19,138 bases of DNA, from positions 1-19,138 of the forward strand of contig CAKSXP010000007.1 of NCBI GenBank assembly GCA_934515035.1. The letters are read 5' to 3'. The notes beneath the pieces are model-generated. The model was not told the DNA's origin, did not search any database, and saw only the letters and a program-made list of their open reading frames with translations. Positions 14,033 through 19,138 of this stretch are shown in pieces (the stretch's first letter is position 1; each line of letters opens with the position of its first letter). Made by a program: the position numbers and the translations under genes. Source of the DNA: an uncultured Oscillospiraceae bacterium (lineage in GTDB: Bacteria; Bacillota; Clostridia; Oscillospirales; Oscillospiraceae).

Positions 14033-14878
14033 TTATTTCATCTCGCCCTCGAAATGATATTCGTCCCAGACGGGCTTGAGCCGCAGTGCGGCGAACAGCG
14101 CGATGAGCACGACGGCCGCGGCAATCAGGACCGGCACGGGCAATATGCCTATAAGCTGGTTTTCGCCCGCGCCGATCGCGGTTATGCGCTCGAGGTCCTC
14201 GGTGCGTATCTCGGTGCCGCAGTCGGCGATATAGCTCTCCAGAGCATCGACAAGGCCGATATCCAGAGTCTGCGCGTCCGCAAAGACGGGATAGCCGAGA
14301 GAACCCGACAGCACCGCCTCCGTTGAGGCGAGCCGGTAAACCGTGGTGTCGTCGCTCAGGTCGAGAGCCGTTCCGTCCGGCAACTTTATCCAGACAACGC
14401 GCTCACCGGCCGGAGCCGAAGCATCGTATTTGAAAACGAGGCCGGAGACCTGCGCGAACCCTTCCCAGTCCGACGCGGAGCGGTCTATCGTCTCCGTTTC
14501 CATATCCGTTACTATGGGCGTCACCGAGTTCTCAAGGACGGCCTTCAGCCGCGCGGGCGTCACCCCGGCGACCGCAGCGGCCGCGTCTCCGTCGACCACC
14601 GCCTCCAGCTGTTCTCTCGTCAGGAAGCCCTGCTCAAGGCCGCCCGCGAGCATACCGGAGGGCAGCACCGCAAAGTCCGCGTCCGCCGCATAGCGCAGGG
14701 CGTCCGCGGCAACACTGCCGGACGCGCTGCATTCGCTCCCGGTGTTCTCCGACGACAGCGGCGGCAGCTTTACTCCCAGGAAGGCTTCGCCCTCCGCATA
14801 TGCCGCGCCGGCCGTCAGAACGGCGGCAAACGCCGCCAGGACGATAAGGATCAAAAGTTTGCGTATACGGGCCTTCAT
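14033..14878 (-). CDS. Membrane-anchored protein with a 5'-nucleotidase C-terminal-like domain
   Basis: A 281-residue exported protein. The start at 14878 gives a signal peptide (MKARIRKLL, hydrophobic core, cleavage after AYA near residue 28). The body matches the C-terminal substrate-binding domain of UshA-type 5'-nucleotidases: VAADALRYAADADFAVLPSG, then FLTREQLEAVV, VTPARLKAVLENS, the GFAQVSGLVFKYD motif and ASTEAVLSGSLGYPVF. The metallophosphatase half that carries catalysis is absent, so enzymatic hydrolysis is not expected. A transmembrane helix (about residues 243-265, LPVPVLIAAAVVLIALFAAL) and a short cytoplasmic tail close the chain. It starts 7 bases after the stop of the second ATPase gene and is last in the peptide transporter operon. 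An accessory role such as ligand capture at the membrane is a guess. Confidence 0.75.
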   Translation of the reverse strand: MKARIRKLLILIVLAAFAAVLTAGAAYAEGEAFLGVKLPPLSSENTGSECSASGSVAADALRYAADADFAVLPSGMLAGGLEQGFLTREQLEAVVDGDAAAAVAGVTPARLKAVLENSVTPIVTDMETETIDRSASDWEGFAQVSGLVFKYDASAPAGERVVWIKLPDGTALDLSDDTTVYRLASTEAVLSGSLGYPVFADAQTLDIGLVDALESYIADCGTEIRTEDLERITAIGAGENQLIGILPVPVLIAAAVVLIALFAALRLKPVWDEYHFEGEMK

Positions 14879-14885
14879 GACCGTA

Positions 14886-15875
14886 TCACTCCGCCGCGAG
14901 CGGAGCCTTTCCGTCAAGGCCGTTTATCTCGCGCACGCGGTGGCACGCGACGAAATGGCCGGGCTCGATCTCCTCATATGCGGGCATTGCGCTGCGGCAG
15001 ACCTCGCTTGCATAGGGGCAGCGGTTGGCAAAGCGGCAGCCCGGCTTCGGATCGACAGGGCTGGTCAGCTCGCCCTGCATGATGATGCGCTTTTTCTCCC
15101 GGTGTATGGACGGGACCGGTATCGCGGAGAGCAGACCCTTTGTATAAGGATGATACGGGTGCTCAAACAGCAGGTCGGCCTGGCATTTTTCGACCATCGA
15201 GCCGACGTACATGACCATGATGTCGTCCGAGATGTGCTTGACGACCGACAGGTCGTGCGTGATGAAGATATAGGTCAGGTCCTTCTGTTCCTGAAGATCC
15301 TGCAAGAGGTTCAGCACCTGCGCCTGTATCGAAACGTCGAGCGCGGAAACGGGCTCGTCGCAGACGATGAACTTCGGCGACATTGCCAGAGCGCGGGCGA
15401 TGCCGATGCGCTGGCGGCGTCCGCCGTCGAGCTCGTGCGGATATGAATAGGTAAAACGGCGGGCAAGGCCGACCGTATCCATCAGCTCAAACACCTTGCG
15501 GTTCAGGTCGTCCCGGGATTTGTAGTCGTGATAGACCTTCAGCGGATATGCGATGAGGTCAAAAACACAGTAACGCGGGTTCAGTGAGGAGAACGGATCC
15601 TGGAATATGATCTGCATCTGCCGCTGAAGCTGACGGCGACGCTTGCCCTTTGCACCGGTGATGTCCTCACCGTCAAAAACTATCCTGCCGTCGGTCGCAT
15701 CAAGCAGGCCGAGAACGGTCCTGCCGAGAGTCGATTTTCCGCAGCCGGATTCTCCGACGACGCCGAGAGTTTTTCCGCTCTCGATAGTGAAGCTGACGTC
15801 GTCCACCGCGTGCAGCGTGCCGCGCGGCGTTTTGAAATATTTCTTCAGGTTTTCAACGCGAAGCAGCTCACTCAT
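14886..15875 (-). CDS. dppF: Dipeptide/oligopeptide ABC transporter ATP-binding protein (DppF/OppF type)
   Basis: A 329-residue ABC ATPase that couples ATP hydrolysis to peptide or nickel-chelate uptake. Walker A is GESGCGKST; Walker B is FIVCDEPVSALD; the H-loop is FITHDLSV. The signature motif reads LDGGRRQRIGIARAL instead of LSGGQ. The C-terminal oligopeptide-transporter domain has the PGCRFANRCPYASEVC cysteine motif and a final HFVACHRV. It overlaps the stop of the partner ATPase gene by 8 bases. The symbol marks the family position; the substrate could be peptide or another solute. Confidence 0.92.
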   Translation of the reverse strand: MSELLRVENLKKYFKTPRGTLHAVDDVSFTIESGKTLGVVGESGCGKSTLGRTVLGLLDATDGRIVFDGEDITGAKGKRRRQLQRQMQIIFQDPFSSLNPRYCVFDLIAYPLKVYHDYKSRDDLNRKVFELMDTVGLARRFTYSYPHELDGGRRQRIGIARALAMSPKFIVCDEPVSALDVSIQAQVLNLLQDLQEQKDLTYIFITHDLSVVKHISDDIMVMYVGSMVEKCQADLLFEHPYHPYTKGLLSAIPVPSIHREKKRIIMQGELTSPVDPKPGCRFANRCPYASEVCRSAMPAYEEIEPGHFVACHRVREINGLDGKAPLAAE

Positions 15876-16854
15876 TGTTCAGCCACCCCTCTCCGCTGCA
15901 CTTGCAGCATTTGACAAAGTGTCCCTCTCCCAGCTCAACGACCGGAGGATCTTCCTTCCTGCATTCGTCGGTCGCATACGGGCAGCGGGGATGGAACGCG
16001 CAGCCTTCCGGAAGGTTGGCGGGGTCCGCCATAAGGCCCGTTATCGGCTTGAGCCTGTGCACCTTTTTCTCCAGGCTGGGCAGCGAACCGAACAGCCCCT
16101 CGGTATAGGGGTGGGCGCGGTGGTCGAAGATCTGCTCCAGCGAGCCGGACTCCACGATCTCTCCGGCATACATGATCGCGACGGACTGGCAGGTCTCCGC
16201 GACGACGCCGAGGTCGTGGGTGATGAGAAGCATAGAGGAACCAAGCTTTTCGTTCAGCTCGGTCATCATGTCGAGTATCTGCGCCTGGATCGTGACGTCC
16301 AGCGCCGTTGTCGGCTCGTCCGCTATCAGAAGCTGGGGCGAACACGCCAGCGCCATCGCTATAACGACGCGCTGCTTCATCCCGCCGGAGAACTGGTGGG
16401 GATAATCACCGCCGCGGGAGCCGGGAATGCCGACAAGCTCAAGCGTCTCGCGCGCCTTCTCAACGGCCTGCGCGCGGGTGCATTTTTCGTGTATATGTAT
16501 GACCTCCGCGATCTGATCCTCAACGGTGAAGATCGGGTTCAGGGCGGTCATGGGGTCCTGGAATATCATGGAGATCTTTTTGCCGCGTATCGCGCGCATC
16601 TCGATCTCCGCAATGCCCAGCAGATCCTCTCCGTCAAAGACGATCTCACCGCTGGCGATCTCGCCGGGGGGAGACTGGATGAGCCTCAGGATGCTCAGGG
16701 CCGTCGTTGTTTTTCCCGCGCCGGTCTCGCCGACGAGGCCGAGGGTCTCGCCCCGGTTTATCGAAAGGCTGATGCCGCGCACGGCCTTGACAACGCCGTC
16801 ATGCATGTTGAACTGCACGCTCAGGTTCTTTATATCAAGCAGTTTTTCGCTCAC
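15868..16854 (-). CDS. dppD: Dipeptide/oligopeptide ABC transporter ATP-binding protein (DppD/OppD type)
   Basis: An ABC ATPase of about 328 residues, partner of the following gene. Walker A is GETGAGKTT; the signature is FSGGMKQRVVIAMAL; Walker B is LLIADEPTTALD; the H-loop is LITHDLGVV. The C-terminal domain carries CAFHPRCPYATDEC and ends with CCKC. Two GTG starts are in frame. The one at 16854 has GAGG 8 bases upstream, while the GTG at 16863 has the SD touching it, so 16854 is preferred. The upstream permease gene stops at 16865. Confidence 0.92.
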   Translation of the reverse strand: MSEKLLDIKNLSVQFNMHDGVVKAVRGISLSINRGETLGLVGETGAGKTTTALSILRLIQSPPGEIASGEIVFDGEDLLGIAEIEMRAIRGKKISMIFQDPMTALNPIFTVEDQIAEVIHIHEKCTRAQAVEKARETLELVGIPGSRGGDYPHQFSGGMKQRVVIAMALACSPQLLIADEPTTALDVTIQAQILDMMTELNEKLGSSMLLITHDLGVVAETCQSVAIMYAGEIVESGSLEQIFDHRAHPYTEGLFGSLPSLEKKVHRLKPITGLMADPANLPEGCAFHPRCPYATDECRKEDPPVVELGEGHFVKCCKCSGEGWLNNE

Positions 16855-16864
16855 AGTCGCCACC

Positions 16865-17755
16865 TCAATTCTTCAGCTTCGGATCCATTGCGTCGCGCAG
16901 ACCGTCGCCCATGGCGTTGAAGCCGAACATGGACAGCAGGATCGCAATGCCGGGGAACAGCAGCATGGGATAGAAGGACATGATGAATTCACGTCCGACG
17001 TTCATGATGGAGCCCCATTCCGCCGTCGGCGGCTGAACGCCGAGGCCGATAAAGCTCAGCATCGATATCTGGAGTATGTTGGTGCCCAGACGCAGAGTGC
17101 AGTCAACGATGACCGGCGAGAGCGTGTTGGGCAGGACCTGGCTCCAGATGATGCGGAGGTTGCCGCTGCCGCAGGCACGGGCCGCCTCGACATATTCCTG
17201 GTCGCGGACGGTAAGCACGCTCGCGCGCAGCAGACGCGCGCTCGGCGCGATGCCGCCGATCGAGATGGCTATCGCCGTGTTTACCGCGCCCGTGCCCAGC
17301 AGAGCCGAGATACACACGGCCAGCAGCATACCGGGGATGGACATGAGTATGTCCATAAGGCGCATGATAATGCTGTCCACAATGCCGCCGTAATAGCCGG
17401 CGATAGCGCCCAGCACGCCGCCGATGACAAGCGCGATGAAAAGTCCCGCGATGGAGATCAGCAGCGAAACGCGCGTGCCGTAGATTATTCTCGTCAGCAG
17501 GTCGCGCCCGTAATTGTCCGTTCCGAGCAGGTGCTCGGCGGAGGGGAACTGAAGGCGGTTTGCGATGTTCGCGGCAGCCGGGTCATAGGGTGCTATGACA
17601 TCCGCGAAGATCGCGACAAGAATGAGAACGGCAATGATGACAAAGCCGACCATAGCCAGCTTGTTGAGACGGAAGCGGCGCCATATCTCCTTGATCTGGC
17701 TCTGCTTCTTGACGATCTCGTTATCAGGAGTCGTTATGGCCTTTGTTGTTTCCAT
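16865..17755 (-). CDS. dppC: Dipeptide/oligopeptide ABC transporter permease (DppC/OppC type)
   Basis: A 296-residue inner-membrane permease. The cytoplasmic N-terminus (IKEIWRRFRLNKLAMVGF) leads into the first helix and the APYDP motif of OppC proteins. Five further helices follow, and the ATPase-contact EAA loop is EAARACGSGNLRIIWSQVLPN. Its ATG shares one base with the stop of the preceding permease gene (TAATG at 17757-17753), so translation is coupled. It forms the transport channel with the DppB-type permease. Confidence 0.94.
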   Translation of the reverse strand: METTKAITTPDNEIVKKQSQIKEIWRRFRLNKLAMVGFVIIAVLILVAIFADVIAPYDPAAANIANRLQFPSAEHLLGTDNYGRDLLTRIIYGTRVSLLISIAGLFIALVIGGVLGAIAGYYGGIVDSIIMRLMDILMSIPGMLLAVCISALLGTGAVNTAIAISIGGIAPSARLLRASVLTVRDQEYVEAARACGSGNLRIIWSQVLPNTLSPVIVDCTLRLGTNILQISMLSFIGLGVQPPTAEWGSIMNVGREFIMSFYPMLLFPGIAILLSMFGFNAMGDGLRDAMDPKLKN

Positions 17756-18729
17756 TATGCAGCGGCCTCCTTTTTTGCTCTCTTTCTGCGCGCGGAGCCG
17801 CCGGTGTACTGCGCCTTGATGCGCGGGTCAGCCGCGGCATACGCAAGATCGACCAGCAGGTTAATAATGCAGATAACGAGGCTCAGCACAAAAACGGAAC
17901 CCTGTATCAACGGGTAATCGCTGTTGTTTATCGCGCTGAGCATCAGCATGCCGATGCCGGGAATGCTGAAAATGCTCTCGATAACAACGGAGCCCGCGAT
18001 GACCATGCTCAGCTGCATGCCGATGACCGTTATAACAGGTATCAGCGCGTTGCGCAGGGCATGCTTCATGATAACGGTGCGCTCCGCAACGCCCTTTGCG
18101 CGGGCCGTGCGGATATAGTCCTGATGTATGACGTCAAGCATGCTCGAGCGCGTCATTCGGATTATGATCGCTATCGGCGAGAGGCCGAGACACAGCACGG
18201 GCAGCACATAGTGCTTCCAGGACGTGAGTCCGGAGGCGGGCAGCCAATGCAGCTTGATGCAGAAGAGCATCAGGCACATCAGCGCGAGCCAGAAGCCCGG
18301 CATTGCTGCGAAAAAGACGCTCAGCGACATTGAAACATAGTCCATGACGGAATACTGTTTGACGGCGGAGATGATCCCGACGATTATGCCGAGAATGATC
18401 GTCAGCAGACTGCTGAGGATGCCTATTTTAAGCGTCGGCACGATCCTCTCTGCGATCATTGTTGAAACCGGGCGGAGCGTGGAATATGACGTGCCGAGGT
18501 CGAGCTTCGTCACTATATTCTTCAGATAGATACAGTATCTCAGCAAAAACGGCTGATCCAGGCCCATTTCGGCCACCTTGGCCTGATATGCGGCCTCCGT
18601 ATAGTTTTTGCCCAACGCGCTCATCGCCGGGTCGCCCGGCGTGAAATAGTTTATCGTGAAAATAATAAGTAGTATTCCAAGGAGCGTTGGGATGATGATA
18701 AGGAGTCTTTTTAATACGAACCGAAACAT
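17755..18729 (-). CDS. dppB: Dipeptide/oligopeptide ABC transporter permease (DppB/OppB type)
   Basis: A 324-residue permease with about six helices. It starts with MFRFVLKRLLIIIPTLLGI and the FTPGDP motif typical of DppB, followed by MGLDQPFLLRY. The EAA-type loop is DYIRTARAKGVAERTVIMKH. A basic C-terminus ends the chain. SD GAGG lies 8 bases before the ATG. A small hairpin (GGGCG 18755-18759 / CGCCC 18766-18770) and the larger stem-loop at 18797-18828 separate it from the binding-protein gene. Confidence 0.94.
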   Translation of the reverse strand: MFRFVLKRLLIIIPTLLGILLIIFTINYFTPGDPAMSALGKNYTEAAYQAKVAEMGLDQPFLLRYCIYLKNIVTKLDLGTSYSTLRPVSTMIAERIVPTLKIGILSSLLTIILGIIVGIISAVKQYSVMDYVSMSLSVFFAAMPGFWLALMCLMLFCIKLHWLPASGLTSWKHYVLPVLCLGLSPIAIIIRMTRSSMLDVIHQDYIRTARAKGVAERTVIMKHALRNALIPVITVIGMQLSMVIAGSVVIESIFSIPGIGMLMLSAINNSDYPLIQGSVFVLSLVICIINLLVDLAYAAADPRIKAQYTGGSARRKRAKKEAAA

Positions 18730-18796
18730 TTACACAACCTCATCTTCCCTGTAAGGGCGTTTTTTCGCCCAGAAATGACAAAAGCTTTTTTCAAAA

Positions 18797-18828
18797 CAAC
18801 AGGCAGCATCTATAATTGCTGCCTGTTG
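18797..18828 (-). terminator. Stem-loop between binding-protein and permease genes (partial terminator)
   Basis: A perfect 12-bp stem CAACAGGCAGCA (18797-18808) / TGCTGCCTGTTG (18817-18828) with an 8-base loop, followed on the minus strand by only four T. Such elements after binding-protein genes usually let part of transcription through, giving more binding protein than permease. No separate promoter for the permease genes was convincing in 18730-18907. Confidence 0.7.
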
Positions 18829-18907
18829 CGTTTGCTGCGGCAAGACAACGGAGGGGGTCATATTTTTCTTTCCACGGCCTGCCGCCCATTATTTATAATG
18901 TATGCGA

Positions 18908-19138
18908 TCAGTTAAAGGTAACGAATGCCAGGCTTCCGCGGTTGACGGAGGCCATGCTGAAGGAAGCGATCCTGGAGCTGTTGTAGCAGAAAGCTTCGCC
19001 GCGCTCGCAGATGGGGATGACCTGGTTGTTGTCATAGAGCCACTGGTCAACTTCCTTGTAGATCTCGGTACGCTTTGCAGCGTCGGTGGTGTTCAGGCCC
19101 TGAGCGAGCAGATCGTTGAAGTGCTCGTCGGATATGGC
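18908..19138 (-). CDS. Peptide ABC transporter substrate-binding protein, C-terminal end (partial)
   Basis: The last 76 residues of a family 5 extracellular binding protein (DppA/OppA type), entering from the right edge and ending with TGA at 18908-18910. The segment AAKRTEIYKEVDQWLYDNNQ followed by VIPICERGE is the typical C-terminal lobe sequence of these proteins, where a helix precedes the strand with the ligand-facing residues. It is the gene directly upstream of the permeases, as expected for the first gene of a dpp/opp operon. Confidence 0.88.
   Translation of the reverse strand, partial: AISDEHFNDLLAQGLNTTDAAKRTEIYKEVDQWLYDNNQVIPICERGEAFCYNSSRIASFSMASVNRGSLAFVTFN

Noticed and set aside
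15643..17917. Two plus-strand frames of 425 and 463 codons antisense to the transporter genes
   Set aside because: They mirror conserved ABC ATPase and permease genes on the minus strand and carry no domain of their own.

Overview
The window is GC-rich and reads as a chromosomal segment of an anaerobic Bacillota, most likely a class Clostridia gut-type organism. This is an inference. It rests on consensus sigma-A promoters, strong GGAGG-type ribosome binding sites, lipoprotein substrate-binding proteins with Pro/Ala/Gly linkers, a butyrate/4-hydroxybutyrate-type CoA-transferase, radical SAM and ferredoxin-domain enzymes, and YesN-like AraC regulators. No rRNA, tRNA, CRISPR array, insertion sequence or phage gene was seen. 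All genes except one AraC regulator lie on the minus strand.

Layout. Positions 1-7133 hold a minus-strand operon read right to left: a ferredoxin-fused FAD oxidoreductase, a lipoprotein solute-binding protein, an old-yellow-enzyme/2,4-dienoyl-CoA-reductase-type flavoenzyme, and a second FAD oxidoreductase. An AT-rich 159-bp spacer follows, and then a probable gene start at the window edge. An intergenic region of about 270 bp separates this operon from the divergent AraC regulator (7401-8675). AraC converges on a LysR regulator (8724-9644), and the two share one bidirectional terminator. Next come a monocistronic CoA-transferase (9870-11165), a two-gene unit of an HPrK-like ATPase and a radical SAM/SPASM enzyme (11284-13204), and a nitroreductase with a near-perfect promoter (13301-13834). 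Positions 14033-19138 hold a dpp/opp-type peptide ABC transporter operon: the end of the binding protein, two permeases, two ATPases, and a last gene encoding a membrane-anchored domain resembling the C-terminal domain of 5'-nucleotidases.

How the genes may work together. The flavoenzyme operon looks like a dedicated reduction pathway for an imported or extracellular unsaturated compound such as an enoate, enone, steroid or aromatic acid. The binding protein would sense or capture the substrate and the three flavoenzymes would reduce it. A 13-bp sequence embedded in a dyad occurs both upstream of this operon (7231-7243) and, in reverse orientation, directly upstream of the LysR gene's -35 box (9734-9746). 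This links the LysR regulator, or the AraC regulator, to the operon. The HPrK-like/radical SAM pair resembles modules of peptide-modification (RiPP) cassettes, but no convincing precursor gene is visible.
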